Shown: positions 1-9,944 of the stretch, piece after piece
Position numbering within the stretch: position 1 is the stretch's first letter
Layout of the letters: each line of letters opens with the position of its first letter
Origin: Parachitinimonas caeni
Lineage (GTDB): Bacteria > Pseudomonadota > Gammaproteobacteria > Burkholderiales > Chitinimonadaceae
DNA length: 64,000 nt
Assembly: GCF_030129945.1 (NCBI RefSeq)
Contig: NZ_JARRAF010000004.1
Coordinates: 62,001-126,000 of the forward strand
Direction: 5' to 3'
Made by a program: the position numbers and the translations under genes
Notes under the pieces: model-generated
Database searches by the model: none
The model's input: the letters and a program-made list of their open reading frames with translations, nothing else
What the model was told of the DNA's origin: nothing

Positions 1-207
1 TGCGGGCGGCTTGGATTCCAGCTGGTCAATGAGTGGGATTGCAATGGCGACAAGAACAATCAGGACAACGGCAATGGCAAGTTTATTGCCTAGCCGACGT
101 CGCATTTCTCTTTGTTCCAGTAAATCATGGTCTGAAGCAGTATTTTGTTTTGATTCAGATTTTTCTGATTGCACCGGGAGGTTTCCAGTCTTGGTCGAAT
201 TAGGCAT
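1..207 (-). CDS. SPOR/DedD-type membrane protein, N-terminal part (partial)
   Basis: Read on the minus strand from an ATG at 205-207, this gives 69 codons without a stop up to the window edge. The N-terminus is polar (about 35 residues), then has a basic MRRRLGNK stretch and one membrane segment of about 18 residues (LAIAVVLIVLVAIAIPLI), followed by DQLESKPP. This charged tail, RRR and single helix pattern is how betaproteobacterial SPOR-domain (DedD-like) septal-ring proteins begin. The peptidoglycan-binding SPOR domain itself would lie beyond the edge, so the family is inferred. It is divergent from ndk. No convincing Shine-Dalgarno is visible. Confidence 0.5.
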   Translation of the reverse strand, partial: MPNSTKTGNLPVQSEKSESKQNTASDHDLLEQREMRRRLGNKLAIAVVLIVLVAIAIPLIDQLESKPPA

Positions 208-351
208 CGCTGACGCACTGCTTGTAAAAGCTGTTAGAATATTCGGTCGTATTTTGGGCAGCAAGCACGCTGCCAACTGAAGAATCAGCTTGCTTAGCTT
301 GTTTTCTCAGATTTTCATGCTCGTCATAATTACCAGTTTTGGAGATTTTCA

Positions 352-777
352 ATGGCTGTCGAACGTACCCTGTCCATCATTAAACCCGATGCAGTAGCAA
401 AAAATGTAGTGGGGCAAATCTATGCTCGTTTTGAAGCTGCTGGCCTCAAGGTTGTTGCAGCCAAGATGAAGCATCTCTCCCGTGCTGAGGCAGAAGGGTT
501 CTATGCTGTACATCGTGAGCGTCCTTTCTTCAAGGATCTGGTTGACTTCATGGTATCCGGCCCAGTCATGATTCAGGTGTTGGAAGGTGAGTCTGCCGTC
601 CTGAAAAATCGTGAACTCATGGGCGCTACCGATCCGAAGAAAGCAGATAAGGGCACCATCCGCGCGGATTTCGCTGACTCCATTGACGCCAACGCAGTTC
701 ATGGCTCTGATAGTGCAGAAAATGCTGCGATTGAAGTTGCTTACTTCTTCCCGTCTTCAGAAGTGTATAGCCGTTAA
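352..777 (+). CDS. ndk: Nucleoside diphosphate kinase
   Basis: Transfers the gamma-phosphate of ATP to NDPs and dNDPs through a phosphohistidine. At 141 aa it has the family length. The active-site motif NAVHGSDS is present with the phosphorylated His at residue 117, and the N-terminus [11 protein letters not shown] is typical. GGAGA at 341-345 is a good Shine-Dalgarno. A CATAAT at 325-330 could be a -10 element, but its -35 is unclear. It is first in the plus-strand housekeeping block and directly precedes rlmN, as in many betaproteobacteria. Confidence 0.97.
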   Translation: MAVERTLSIIKPDAVAKNVVGQIYARFEAAGLKVVAAKMKHLSRAEAEGFYAVHRERPFFKDLVDFMVSGPVMIQVLEGESAVLKNRELMGATDPKKADKGTIRADFADSIDANAVHGSDSAENAAIEVAYFFPSSEVYSR

Positions 778-805
778 TTTGTTGTAGCAGTGTAAGGCCG
801 GGAAT

Positions 806-1933
806 ATGACTACGAATTTGCTCGATTTCGACTTCGCCGCCCTATCGGCATATTTGCAGGAAAGGGGGGAGAAGCCATTTCGTGCCAAGCAGTTAATGAG
901 ATGGATTCACCACTTCGGCGAATCGGACTTTGAAAAAATGACCGATATTGCCAAGTCGTTTCGGGCAAATCTTGCCGCAGAAGCAACGGTCACGCCCCCG
1001 GCCTTGATGGCAGAACAGATTTCCGAAGATGGAACACGTAAGTGGTTGCTGGATGTTGGCACCGGTAATGGCGTGGAAACTGTCTTTATCCCTGAAGATG
1101 ATCGCGGGACCTTATGTGTTTCATCTCAAGTGGGCTGTGCCCTGGAGTGCACCTTTTGCTCGACCGGCCGCCAAGGCTTTAACCGGAACCTAAGCGTCGC
1201 TGAAATCATCGGCCAGCTATGGTGGGCGAATCGTGCTTTGGGCAGAGACCCTAAGGGTGAAAGAATCATTTCAAATGTTGTCATGATGGGCATGGGGGAG
1301 CCACTTGCTAATTTTGACAACGTAGTCGCAGCTATGCGTCTGATGCTGGATGACAATGCTTATGGCTTGTCACGGCGTCGCGTCACCTTATCGACCTCAG
1401 GTATCGTTCCGGCAATGGATAGGTTGCGAGATGCATGCCCGGTTGCAATGGCCGTTAGCCTGCATGCGCCGAATGATCTATTGCGTGACGAGATAGTCCC
1501 GATTAACCGAAAATACCCATTGAATGAGCTGATGGCGGCGTGTTTGCGCTATCTTGAGAAAGCTCCGAGAGATTTCATCACATTCGAATATGTTATGCTG
1601 GATGGGGTCAATGACACAGACCAGCATATTGAACAGTTGTTGCGCTTAGTGAGAGATGTGCCTTGCAAGTTTAACCTGATACCTTTTAACCCGTTCCCAA
1701 ATTCCGGCTACAAACGATCTTCGCAGGAGTCCATTCGAAGATTTCGAGATGCGTTGATTCAAAACGGCTATGTAGTGACCGTACGCAAGACTCGAGGGGA
1801 TGACATTGACGCGGCATGTGGTCAGTTGGCGGGTCAGGTGCAGGACAAGACAAAACGTCAGGCTCGGCGGCAGCAGATTTCGCTTGTTGAGGTAAATTCG
1901 GCAATGAGCGCTCCCACAAAACCAAATGCATGA
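806..1933 (+). CDS. rlmN: Dual-specificity 23S rRNA/tRNA adenine-C2 methyltransferase RlmN
   Basis: Radical-SAM enzyme that methylates C2 of A2503 in 23S rRNA and A37 in some tRNAs. It is 375 aa with the 4Fe-4S ligands CALECTFC (C111, C115, C118). The glycine-rich SAM-binding MMGMGEPL follows, and a [10 protein letters not shown] segment near the C-terminus carries the second catalytic Cys. The upstream sequence GGGAAT is a short-spaced ribosome site. It sits 28 bp after ndk and ends just before pilW, so it is probably in the same transcript. Confidence 0.96.
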   Translation: MTTNLLDFDFAALSAYLQERGEKPFRAKQLMRWIHHFGESDFEKMTDIAKSFRANLAAEATVTPPALMAEQISEDGTRKWLLDVGTGNGVETVFIPEDDRGTLCVSSQVGCALECTFCSTGRQGFNRNLSVAEIIGQLWWANRALGRDPKGERIISNVVMMGMGEPLANFDNVVAAMRLMLDDNAYGLSRRRVTLSTSGIVPAMDRLRDACPVAMAVSLHAPNDLLRDEIVPINRKYPLNELMAACLRYLEKAPRDFITFEYVMLDGVNDTDQHIEQLLRLVRDVPCKFNLIPFNPFPNSGYKRSSQESIRRFRDALIQNGYVVTVRKTRGDDIDAACGQLAGQVQDKTKRQARRQQISLVEVNSAMSAPTKPNA

Positions 1934-1943
1934 GGCTTGGGGA

Positions 1944-2708
1944 ATGAGATATTTACCTCTCGGTATTATCGTTTGCTTGATTGCAGGTCCGGTTTTCGCA
2001 GACAAGGATCCCAAGAGCCAGGAGAGGGCAAGATTAAGAACGGAATTGGCTGCAGCGTATTTTACTCGAGGCCAGTTTGGCATTGCTCTGGAAGAAATAC
2101 AGAATGCACTATCGGTGGATGCTGAATACGCACCAGCATTCAATGTACAAGGATTGATTTATTCAGAATTGAAAGAGGATGACAAAGCTGAGGAGAGTTT
2201 TAGAAAGTCGCTTCAGCTAGATGCTCAGGATTCTAATGCCAATCACAACATGGCATGGTTTTTGTGTAACAAGAAGAGAAAATACGCAGAAGCTGGTGTC
2301 TATTTCCGCAATGCACTCAAAAACCCTCTTTATTCAACGCCCGAGAAGTCGTTATATTCTGCTGGGATCTGTGCTGCGCGTTCTGGAGAAATGGGCGAGG
2401 CAGGAGACTGGTTCTCGCGTGCCTTGCGTTTGAAGCCAAATGATCCTCAGCTGCTATTTGCATCGGCGGAATTGGCTTATAAGCGGCAGCAGTATGAACT
2501 GGCTAAGCAATATATCGGACAAATGGGGAAATTGACTAAGGCTTCGCCTGAAGTCATGTTACTGCATATTAGGGTTGAAAGGCGCCTGGGAAATAAAGAA
2601 CTGGAAACCGCACTTTCTGAGCAATTAAGAAGGCAGTTCCCTGATTCATCCGAAGTGAAAATGCTGAACGATGCACAATCTGATCAATATACCAGCACGA
2701 TAAAATGA
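1944..2708 (+). CDS. pilW: Type IV pilus biogenesis/stability lipoprotein-like TPR protein PilW (PilF)
   Basis: TPR protein needed for secretin (PilQ) multimerisation in type IV pili. I chose the ATG at 1944 because it is preceded by GGGGA and opens a signal peptide (MRYLPLGIIVCLIAGPVFA). A longer reading from 1926 would overlap rlmN. There is no Cys at the cleavage site, so lipidation is not evident here. Several 34-residue TPRs follow (AYFTRGQFGIALEEIQNAL, AFNVQGLIYSELKEDDKAEE and more), covering most of its 254 aa. The stop overlaps the rodZ start (ATGA). In this genomic position the gene is the standard pilW/pilF. Confidence 0.88.
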   Translation: MRYLPLGIIVCLIAGPVFADKDPKSQERARLRTELAAAYFTRGQFGIALEEIQNALSVDAEYAPAFNVQGLIYSELKEDDKAEESFRKSLQLDAQDSNANHNMAWFLCNKKRKYAEAGVYFRNALKNPLYSTPEKSLYSAGICAARSGEMGEAGDWFSRALRLKPNDPQLLFASAELAYKRQQYELAKQYIGQMGKLTKASPEVMLLHIRVERRLGNKELETALSEQLRRQFPDSSEVKMLNDAQSDQYTSTIK

Positions 2709-3691
2709 CTGATATGAATGTAGGTGGGATGATTGGGGAAACCGAATTTCAATCGGCAGGTGCTGCGCTAGCTTCCAGACGGCGACAAATGGGTTGGTCG
2801 ATTGATGAGGTAGCTAACAAGCTGAAGCTAGGTAAGAAACAGGTTGAGGCCATTGAGGCTGATCGTTTTGGGCAATTGCCAGGAAATACATTTGTCCGTG
2901 GATTTGTAAAAAATTATGCGCGGCTTCTGGAAATGGATGCTGCCCCTCTATTGCGATATTTGGATCAGCATTTGCCAAATGAAACGCCTCAAGCGGCATT
3001 GCCTCAGTTACGGGAGGAAGCAATGCCTGTACTTGGGTTGAGCGGTGCGCGTGGCCGGACTTCAACAATTGGCATTGTTCTGGGTTTAGCGGCGGTTGGC
3101 CTTGTATCTTTTGGGATATGGAAATTGTCTAGTCAACGTTCCGAGCCAACTTTATCCGTTTCAAAAGAAGCGGTTACTTCTTCTTCGGCCGCTCCTGTGA
3201 CTATGGCATCCAGCCTTCCTCGTAATTCAGAGATCAGTTCTGCGGTGACCAAGGAGAGTTCAAGCGTTACTTCTGAAGTTATCAAAGGTAATGAGGGCGG
3301 TAGTTCGGCTTCTGAGGCGCCCAAGGCAGTCGATAGTAGCGCGCTGCCGCCCGTAGGTAACGCTGATCAACAATCTTATAGGCCCCCTGAAGCTATCGCC
3401 GCAACCGCATCTCACGTTGATGTTGCAAGTACTTCAGCTATTCCTGCTACTGCCGGCAATGAGTTGAAAATTGTGGCGGACGCAGATACTTGGGTTATGG
3501 TGGTTGATTCGCAAGGAGTGAAGCTAGCAAGTGAGTTGATGCGTGCAGGTATGACGAAAGACCTGAAGGGAGTTGTTCCGTATCGTATTCGCATTGGTAA
3601 TGCTCCTCATACCAAGTTGTATTTTAAAGGCCAAACCGTTGATTTGGGACCTTATACCAAAACAGACGTTGCCAATCTTGAATTGAAGTGA
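2705..3691 (+). CDS. rodZ: RodZ-like cell-shape protein (HTH, membrane segment, periplasmic DUF4115)
   Basis: Membrane protein that couples MreB to the elongation machinery. The layout is classical. A cytoplasmic Cro/C1-type helix-turn-helix lies at about residues 22-80 (LASRRRQMGWSIDEVANKLKLG, shown in part). One membrane helix lies around 120-140 (IGIVLGLAAVGLVSFGIW). A Ser/Ala-rich linker of about 110 residues follows, then a C-terminal DUF4115 beta domain with VADADTWVMVVDSQG. It is 328 aa and translationally coupled to pilW by a 4-bp overlap. The pilW-rodZ-ispG-hisS order is conserved in betaproteobacteria and gammaproteobacteria. Confidence 0.92.
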   Translation: MTDMNVGGMIGETEFQSAGAALASRRRQMGWSIDEVANKLKLGKKQVEAIEADRFGQLPGNTFVRGFVKNYARLLEMDAAPLLRYLDQHLPNETPQAALPQLREEAMPVLGLSGARGRTSTIGIVLGLAAVGLVSFGIWKLSSQRSEPTLSVSKEAVTSSSAAPVTMASSLPRNSEISSAVTKESSSVTSEVIKGNEGGSSASEAPKAVDSSALPPVGNADQQSYRPPEAIAATASHVDVASTSAIPATAGNELKIVADADTWVMVVDSQGVKLASELMRAGMTKDLKGVVPYRIRIGNAPHTKLYFKGQTVDLGPYTKTDVANLELK

Positions 3692-3706
3692 TCGTCGGAT
3701 TTTGAA

Positions 3707-4975
3707 ATGTCGAATTTATTGCGCCGCAATACCCGTGCTGTCGTCGTAGATCATCTGAAAATCGGTGGGGGTTCGCCGGTTGTGGTGCAGTCTATGACTA
3801 ATACCGATACTGCCGATGTTGATGCGACAGTTTTGCAGGTATTAGATTTGTGGCGCGCAGGCTCTGAAATGGTCCGAGTGACCGTTAATACTATCGAGGC
3901 CGCCGCCGCGATTCCTGCAATCCGAGTGGCGCTGGATAACCAAGGGTGTCCTGTTCCGTTGATTGGTGATTTTCATTTTAACGGACATAAACTGCTCAGT
4001 CAGTATCCAGAATGTGCTGATGCACTTTCTAAATATCGAATCAATCCTGGTAACGTTGGAAAAGGTTCCAAAAAGGAGGAACAGTTTGCAACGATGATTG
4101 ATGCTGCCGTCCGCTACAGCAAGCCAGTCCGCATTGGTGTAAATTGGGGTAGCCTTGATCAAGCAATGCTCGCCTCCATGATGGACGAGAATAGTCGCTC
4201 GGATTCTCCCTTGGCTGCCGATGCTCTCATGCGGGAAGCATTGATACGGTCTGCTCTGGAAAGTGCATCGGCTGCCGAGGTGTTAGGGTTACCTGCTGAT
4301 CGAATTGTTCTCTCATGCAAAGTTAGCGGTGTTCAGGATTTGATTGCCGTTTATCGTGAGCTCGCTCGCCGGGGTGATTACGCCTTGCATCTTGGCTTGA
4401 CGGAAGCTGGCATAGGTTCGAAAGGGATAGTTGCCTCAACCGCAGCGTTATCGGTTTTGCTTCAGGAAGGGATTGGAGACACAATTCGTGTGTCATTGAC
4501 ACCTCTGCCAGGGGAGTCACGGACCACTGAAGTAGTGGTTGCTCAGGAAATCCTCCAAACGATGGGTATCCGTTCCTTCACCCCGTTGGTTACTGCTTGT
4601 CCGGGATGTGGGCGTACAACTTCCTCATTCTTTCAAGAGCTTGCCCAGAAAATTCAACAATACCTTCGTCAGCAAATGACGATTTGGCGAAGCACCTATC
4701 CTGGTGTTGAAAATATGAATGTGGCTGTCATGGGGTGTGTGGTTAATGGCCCTGGAGAGTCCAAGCTTGCCAATATTGGTATTTCGTTACCTGGTACAGG
4801 GGAGGTGCCTGTTGCACCGGTTTTTGTTGATGGTCAAAAAACGGTGACATTAAAAGGCGAGACAATTGCGGAAGATTTTCAGGCAATTGTGGATGCCTAT
4901 GTAAAAGAAAATTACGGTGAGGGTGGGAGGTTGCGAGCTACTCGTCGAATTATTCCAGTTAAGGCCATTGCTTGA
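3707..4975 (+). CDS. ispG: 4-hydroxy-3-methylbut-2-en-1-yl diphosphate synthase IspG (GcpE)
   Basis: Catalyses the penultimate MEP-pathway step, MEcPP to HMBPP, using a 4Fe-4S cluster. It is 422 aa. The cluster ligands are visible as CPGC (C298, C301) and GCVVNGPGE (C344, with the conserved Glu following). The TIM-barrel N-terminus has [14 protein letters not shown]. The length and the insert near [10 protein letters not shown] match the longer betaproteobacterial form. It ends immediately before hisS. Confidence 0.96.
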   Translation: MSNLLRRNTRAVVVDHLKIGGGSPVVVQSMTNTDTADVDATVLQVLDLWRAGSEMVRVTVNTIEAAAAIPAIRVALDNQGCPVPLIGDFHFNGHKLLSQYPECADALSKYRINPGNVGKGSKKEEQFATMIDAAVRYSKPVRIGVNWGSLDQAMLASMMDENSRSDSPLAADALMREALIRSALESASAAEVLGLPADRIVLSCKVSGVQDLIAVYRELARRGDYALHLGLTEAGIGSKGIVASTAALSVLLQEGIGDTIRVSLTPLPGESRTTEVVVAQEILQTMGIRSFTPLVTACPGCGRTTSSFFQELAQKIQQYLRQQMTIWRSTYPGVENMNVAVMGCVVNGPGESKLANIGISLPGTGEVPVAPVFVDGQKTVTLKGETIAEDFQAIVDAYVKENYGEGGRLRATRRIIPVKAIA

Positions 4976-6253
4976 ATGAACGAGAAAATAGAAAGAATTA
5001 AAGGCTTTTACGATGTTCTGCCTGGGGATTCAGCCTTGTGGCAGCGGTTTGAGCAAACAGTCCAAAAGGTCTTGGCTCAATACGGCTATCGCAGCATCCG
5101 TCTCCCGATTGTAGAGATGACCTCACTATATGTTCGGAGCGTTGGCGAGCATACGGATATTGTCGAAAAAGAAATGTACTCTTGGATCGATGCTCTGAAC
5201 GGTGATCACCTCACCCTTCGACCGGAGGGAACGGCTGGGTGTGTTAGATCTGTCGTCGAACATAACTTGACATACAATGGTCCGCAGCGGTTGTGGTATA
5301 TGGGGCCAATGTTTCGGCATGAGAAACCACAAAAGGGGCGGCAGAGGCAGTTTTCTCAAGTTGGAGTGGAGGCCTTTGGCTTTCAAGGCCCTGACATCGA
5401 TGCTGAATTGATCATCCTGCTTGCAAGGCTTTGGAAAGAACTTGGCATTGCGGATGTTTCGTTGCAATTGAATACGATTGGAAATGCTGAAGAGCGAGCG
5501 AAGTATAGACAGTCGCTGATAGATTATTTTTCACGGCATCCAGCCCTCCTGGATGAAGACTCTAGAAGAAGGCTTCATTCCAATCCGATGCGTATTCTTG
5601 ATAGTAAGAATCCTGCAATGCAGGAACTTATTATGTGCGCACCCAAACTTTCTGATGTTCTGGGGGAAGATAGTCGCCTTCATTTTGAAGGGCTTTGCAA
5701 GCTTCTACAGCTTGCCGGTGTTGATTACCAACTCAATCATCGTTTGGTGCGTGGGCTGGATTATTACAATCGAACAGTTTTTGAATGGGTTACCACTAAG
5801 CTTGGTTCGCAAGGCACGATTGCTGGCGGTGGCCGATATGATGGGCTGATGGAAACATTGGGAGGAAAGCCAACCACTGCTTGTGGGTTTGGTCTTGGCA
5901 TAGAGCGGGTTATATTATTGATGCAAGAATATGGCCTGGTTGGGAATGATGCGCCGGATGTGTATCTCGCATTTTCGGGAGAGCGGGCGGCCCATATAGC
6001 GCCCTTAGTTGCTGAGAGGTTGAGAGATTCGGGACGATCGGTAGTATTGCACGCCGGTGGTGGTAGTTTTAAGTCTCAGATGAAGCGTGCAGATGCATCA
6101 GGTGCGCAATTTGCTGTGATTATTGGCGATATGGAAGCCAATGCGAATGCGGTGAACTTGAAGGCCCTACGGTTTGAGATGGAGCAAAGGCTGGTATCAA
6201 TATCAGATTTGCCGGATATATTGCGCAAAGAAATTTCGAGTCGGGTGAACTAA
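4976..6253 (+). CDS. hisS: Histidyl-tRNA synthetase
   Basis: Class II aminoacyl-tRNA synthetase, 425 aa. Motif 2 (TLRPEGTAGCVRSV), the histidine-specific loops (LVRGLDYYNRTVFEWV and AGGGRYDGL) and motif 3 (GFGLGIERVILL) are all present, with a C-terminal anticodon-binding domain. The ATG starts on the base after the ispG stop, so it is probably translated by coupling. The window also has hisZ (13274), a catalytically dead paralogue. This copy has the full length and motifs of the true synthetase. Confidence 0.97.
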   Translation: MNEKIERIKGFYDVLPGDSALWQRFEQTVQKVLAQYGYRSIRLPIVEMTSLYVRSVGEHTDIVEKEMYSWIDALNGDHLTLRPEGTAGCVRSVVEHNLTYNGPQRLWYMGPMFRHEKPQKGRQRQFSQVGVEAFGFQGPDIDAELIILLARLWKELGIADVSLQLNTIGNAEERAKYRQSLIDYFSRHPALLDEDSRRRLHSNPMRILDSKNPAMQELIMCAPKLSDVLGEDSRLHFEGLCKLLQLAGVDYQLNHRLVRGLDYYNRTVFEWVTTKLGSQGTIAGGGRYDGLMETLGGKPTTACGFGLGIERVILLMQEYGLVGNDAPDVYLAFSGERAAHIAPLVAERLRDSGRSVVLHAGGGSFKSQMKRADASGAQFAVIIGDMEANANAVNLKALRFEMEQRLVSISDLPDILRKEISSRVN

Positions 6254-6318
6254 GTACTAATTTTCAGGTCAACTCTTGCCTTGGAACTTAGTAATTTTTG
6301 CAAGCTAGGCGCTCTTTG

Positions 6319-6339
6319 CCTCCGCCCTTTAAGCGGAGG
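6319..6339 (+). other. Intercistronic hairpin upstream of yfgM
   Basis: CCTCCGC (6319-6325) pairs with GCGGAGG (6333-6339) around a 7-nt loop. No U-run follows, so it is not a canonical terminator. It lies 24 nt before the yfgM ATG and may protect or gate the downstream message. Confidence 0.6.
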
Positions 6340-6363
6340 GGTAAATATTGGATTGGGCATGAA

Positions 6364-6999
6364 ATGGCATATGATTTACAGGAACAAGAGCAGATCGCAG
6401 AGTTAAAAGCTTGGTGGGGAAAATGGGGTAAGCTTATATTGACCTCCGCTGCTGCCGGTATATTTACATTTGGCGGTGTTCAAGCATGGAATTACTACAA
6501 TAGCCAACAATCTATTGGTGCTAGTCTGTATCTCTCTGATATGGAGAAGATATTAGCAGAGAAAAATCCTACAAAGATTATTGCATTGGCAGACAAGGCA
6601 ATTGCTGAATATCCAAAAAATGCGTACACCGCTAGGGTGGTTTTTCTAGCTGCTAAAGCAGCTCATGATAACGGGGATGTTCTGGCATCCAAGAGATTAC
6701 TGATGTGGATTGCTGATAATGCTTCTGAGGATATTTTATTGCCAATTGCGAAGCTTCGGTTAGCCGCGATTTTGGCGGATGAAAAGAAGTATGATGCTGC
6801 TTTGGATCAAGTTAAGACCTTCAGTGACGACGGCTATGCTGGGCTTTTCCTTGATGCGAAGGGTGACATTTTGACGGCTAAGGAGGATTTTCCTGCAGCA
6901 AAGACAGCCTACAAAGAGGCAATTGCTAAACTCGGTAAAGACTCCCCTAATGTAAGATTTGTTGAGCTGAAATTGAGTGCGCTGGAGACTAAAAATTGA
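6364..6999 (+). CDS. yfgM: YfgM family membrane-anchored TPR protein (ancillary SecYEG chaperone)
   Basis: Inner-membrane protein with a large periplasmic TPR domain. In E. coli it associates with SecYEG and PpiD. The start at 6364 gives the family N-terminus MAYDLQEQEQIAELKAWWGK. Upstream codons to 6298 do not match the family. A single membrane helix (LILTSAAAGIFTFGGVQAW) lies at about residues 24-42, followed by helical repeats. It is 211 aa. The stop overlaps the TTG start of bamB, in the conserved hisS-yfgM-bamB-der order. Confidence 0.92.
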   Translation: MAYDLQEQEQIAELKAWWGKWGKLILTSAAAGIFTFGGVQAWNYYNSQQSIGASLYLSDMEKILAEKNPTKIIALADKAIAEYPKNAYTARVVFLAAKAAHDNGDVLASKRLLMWIADNASEDILLPIAKLRLAAILADEKKYDAALDQVKTFSDDGYAGLFLDAKGDILTAKEDFPAAKTAYKEAIAKLGKDSPNVRFVELKLSALETKN

Positions 7000-8135
7000 T
7001 TTTAAAGTCCGTCCGTGCATTTTTATTATTTGGATTTTTTTTCGTCCTAACGGGTTGTTCTTCTGTCGATAATAGCCAGCCACCTTCGCCATTGGTTGAA
7101 ATTACGAAGCCGATCGGTAAGTTGGAAATTGCTTGGAAGGCGTCGGGTGGTTCAGCAGAGATATATCGTTTTTTTCCTAGCGTTGATTCAAATGTGCTTG
7201 TCTCTGGAGCGGCTTCCGGACAAATAAATGGATTCGATATAAATTCTGGCCAACAGTTATTTTCGGTCAAACCGGAAGCAGGACTTTCTGGCGGTGTGGC
7301 AGGTTGGGGGGAGTTGGTTGTCGCGGGAACGAATAAAGGGGCTGTTTTGGCCTATGGCCGTTTGACTGGCCAAAAGAAATGGCAGACTCAATTAGGAAGT
7401 GAGATTATTGCCTCACCTGTTATTGCAAACGGGCGTGTTGTTGTAAGAACTGGGGATGGTCGTATCTTTGGTTTGGAAGCGACTGATGGGAAAGTTGTAT
7501 GGCAGGTTCGACGTAGCCAGCCGGCACTGATTTTGCGCAATTATGCATCAGCAACCGTTGTCGAGGGTGTCGCCTATGTGGGGTTGGCTGGAGGTAAGCT
7601 GGTAGCCATCGCAGTATATGATGGCAAGATTCTGTGGGAGTCTGTAGTGGCGTCTTCTCGCGGGGCGACAGAGCTTGATCGGATCAGTGATGTTGTAAGC
7701 CAGTCGGTTGTTTCCGGCGGACATGTCTGTGCAGTTGCGTTTCAGGGTAAAGTTGCCTGTTTTGCTGCGTCGAATGGCACGCTACTTTGGGCTAAAGATG
7801 TCTCAAGCTCTGCGGGATTAGCAATTGATGCTCGGAATGTTTATGTCACAGACAGCGCGGGTGCTCTAGCAGCGTATGAACGGTCTATAGGAAGGCTTGT
7901 TTGGCGGCAGGACTCATTAACCGGCCGTAGATTGACGGCACCGATTCTTTTTGGGAAGTATCTCGCTGTTGGAGATTTCGAGGGGTTTGTTCACTTACTT
8001 GATGCTGAGGATGGTGCCTTGGTCGCGCGTACGGCAACCGACAGCAGTAAGGTTTTGGTAGCCCCAATTGTGAATAATGAGCGTTTGATCGTTCAGACTG
8101 AAAGTGGCAGCGTTTATTCGCTTGCCTTGCGGTAA
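6996..8135 (+). CDS. bamB: Outer membrane protein assembly factor BamB (lipoprotein)
   Basis: Lipoprotein of the BAM beta-barrel insertion complex. It starts with TTG in a 4-bp overlap with yfgM, and GGAGACT at 6984-6990 is a suitable ribosome site. The signal peptide ends in the lipobox LTGC. The mature part is an eight-bladed PQQ-like propeller with repeated G..W blade motifs (GQKKWQTQLGSE, GKVVWQVRRSQ, GKILWESVV, GTLLWAKDV). It is 379 aa, the usual length, and is followed by der after 9 bp. Confidence 0.95.
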   Translation: MILKSVRAFLLFGFFFVLTGCSSVDNSQPPSPLVEITKPIGKLEIAWKASGGSAEIYRFFPSVDSNVLVSGAASGQINGFDINSGQQLFSVKPEAGLSGGVAGWGELVVAGTNKGAVLAYGRLTGQKKWQTQLGSEIIASPVIANGRVVVRTGDGRIFGLEATDGKVVWQVRRSQPALILRNYASATVVEGVAYVGLAGGKLVAIAVYDGKILWESVVASSRGATELDRISDVVSQSVVSGGHVCAVAFQGKVACFAASNGTLLWAKDVSSSAGLAIDARNVYVTDSAGALAAYERSIGRLVWRQDSLTGRRLTAPILFGKYLAVGDFEGFVHLLDAEDGALVARTATDSSKVLVAPIVNNERLIVQTESGSVYSLALR

Positions 8136-8144
8136 GTTAAATAC

Positions 8145-9470
8145 ATGAAACCAACAGTAGCATTGGTGGGTAGGCCCAATGTGGGCAAGTCTACCTTGTT
8201 TAATCGTCTTACCAAGACTAGAGATGCCTTGGTTGCGGATATTCCTGGGCTTACTCGTGATCGCCATTATGGTCACGGTCGCGTTGGAAATAAGCCCTAC
8301 TTTGTGGTTGATACAGGTGGTTTTGAACCAGTCGTGCAAGATGGGATTATGCATGAAATGGCCAGGCAGACTTTGCAGGCTGTTGATGAAGCAGACTGCG
8401 TCGTGTTCATCGTTGATGCCCGTATCGGTATTACCCCCCAGGATAAGGTTATTGCAAATCACCTACGTCAGATCTCGCAGCCGGTCTGGCTTGTGGTCAA
8501 CAAATCTGAAGGCATGCAGCAGAGTATTGTGGCGGCGGAATTCTACGAGCTAGGATTGGGTGATCCTTTGGCAATATCCGCTAGCCATGGTGAGGGTGTG
8601 AAGCACCTCATGGAGTTGGTGCTTGAGCCATTTGAGGTTGTAGATGATGCTACTTTGAGTGATCACCCGAAATTTGCGGTTGTTGGTCGGCCAAATGTAG
8701 GTAAGTCCACTTTGGTTAATGCGATCCTCGGTGAAGAGCGGGTAATTGCGTTTGATCAGCCAGGGACTACGCGAGATAGCATCTATATTGAATTTGAACG
8801 AGATTCACGTCCCTATACTGTTGTTGATACAGCAGGCGTGCGCAGGCGAGGCAAGGTCACCGAGGTGATCGAAAAGTTCTCTGTTGTTAAGACTATGCAG
8901 GCTATTGAGGACTGCAATGTTGTTGTCTTGGTGTTGGATGCAAGGCAAGACGTTTCGGAACAGGATGCAACTATCGCTGGATTTGTTCTGGAGACAGGCC
9001 GCGCCTTGGTTGTAGCTGTAAACAAGTGGGAGGGGCTTGATGTCGCTGTAAGGGATCAAGTCAAGCGCGATATTGGCCGAAAGTTAAATTTTTTGGAATT
9101 TGCGAAGTTTCATTTTATCTCCGCTTTGCAGGGCAAAGGTGTTGGTGATTTGTTTGACTCGATTGATACTGCCTATAAGGCTGCGATGGTCAAATTGCCA
9201 ACACCAAAGCTGACCCGTGCTTTACAGCTTGCCGTCGAAAAGCAACAGCCGCCTCGCGCTGGTGCGGTCAGACCCAAGCTAAGATATGCCCATCAAGGGG
9301 GGGTGAATCCGCCTGTTGTGGTGGTCCATGGTAATGCGTTGGAGCATATTCCTGATAGCTATTGGAGATACCTTGAGCATACATTTGTCAAAATGTTTAA
9401 GTTGCAAGGAACTCCGCTGAGAGTGCAATTCAAACGCAGTGACAATCCATTTGATAGCCAAAGTGGTTGA
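8145..9470 (+). CDS. der: Ribosome biogenesis GTPase Der (EngA)
   Basis: Double-Era GTPase needed for 50S maturation. Two tandem G domains are plain: the first P-loop GRPNVGKST is at about residues 8-16, and a second identical motif is at about 180-188. Each is followed by D-T-[AG]-G switch II and NK-D specificity motifs (NKSEG, NKWEG). A C-terminal KH-like domain ends about residue 441. It closes the yfgM-bamB-der set. Confidence 0.97.
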   Translation: MKPTVALVGRPNVGKSTLFNRLTKTRDALVADIPGLTRDRHYGHGRVGNKPYFVVDTGGFEPVVQDGIMHEMARQTLQAVDEADCVVFIVDARIGITPQDKVIANHLRQISQPVWLVVNKSEGMQQSIVAAEFYELGLGDPLAISASHGEGVKHLMELVLEPFEVVDDATLSDHPKFAVVGRPNVGKSTLVNAILGEERVIAFDQPGTTRDSIYIEFERDSRPYTVVDTAGVRRRGKVTEVIEKFSVVKTMQAIEDCNVVVLVLDARQDVSEQDATIAGFVLETGRALVVAVNKWEGLDVAVRDQVKRDIGRKLNFLEFAKFHFISALQGKGVGDLFDSIDTAYKAAMVKLPTPKLTRALQLAVEKQQPPRAGAVRPKLRYAHQGGVNPPVVVVHGNALEHIPDSYWRYLEHTFVKMFKLQGTPLRVQFKRSDNPFDSQSG

Positions 9471-9586
9471 TTGATGGTGGCGTAATGCCATAAAAGCTGC
9501 TATTACTCCTAGGTGCCTTTACTTACAAGATTGTTTTTATTTAGGTACCACTTCTAATTTTATTACCCTAAACGGAGAACTAAAAA

Positions 9587-9859
9587 ATGAGCGCAAAAGG
9601 GCAAATGCTACAAGACCCGTTTCTCAATATTCTGCGCAAAGAGCATGTGCCTGTGTCGATCTACCTTGTGAATGGCATCAAATTGCAAGGGCAGATAGAG
9701 TCATTTGATCAGTATGTCGTGCTATTGAGGAATACTGTCACTCAGATGGTATATAAGCACGCCATTTCGACAGTCGTTCCATCCCGCCCTGTTAGCATTC
9801 CTTACGAGCAACATTCCCACGGTAATCAACCGCAAACGACGGGGTCTGCTGAGTCGTAA
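9587..9859 (+). CDS. hfq: RNA-binding protein Hfq
   Basis: Hexameric Sm-like RNA chaperone, 90 aa. Sm1 ([20 protein letters not shown]) and the Sm2 signature ([10 protein letters not shown]) are both complete. The short C-terminal tail is His/Gln-rich, as is usual in betaproteobacteria. CGGAG at 9573-9577 gives a good ribosome site. A TTGTTT (9531-9536) and TAATTT (9555-9560) pair with an 18-nt spacer may be its promoter, but the match is weak. Confidence 0.98.
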   Translation: MSAKGQMLQDPFLNILRKEHVPVSIYLVNGIKLQGQIESFDQYVVLLRNTVTQMVYKHAISTVVPSRPVSIPYEQHSHGNQPQTTGSAES

Positions 9860-9880
9860 ACTAGCAAATCCTCTCAAGCA

Positions 9881-9914
9881 GTCGCCATTCCCTCTGTGGT
9901 ATGGCGACGTTTTT
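9881..9914 (+). terminator. Rho-independent-type terminator between hfq and hflX
   Basis: Perfect 8-bp stem GTCGCCAT (9881-9888) with ATGGCGAC (9901-9908), a 12-nt loop, then GTTTTT. It would separate a short hfq mRNA from the hflX-hflK-hflC message or give partial read-through. Confidence 0.72.
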
Positions 9915-9944
9915 GTGTCGGCTCTATAAGGTCGCAGTTAAATA

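Noticed and set aside
11-280. 89-aa plus-strand open frame at the window start
   Set aside because: It runs antisense to a better-supported minus-strand reading with a basic stretch and a single membrane helix. Its own protein has no recognisable features.
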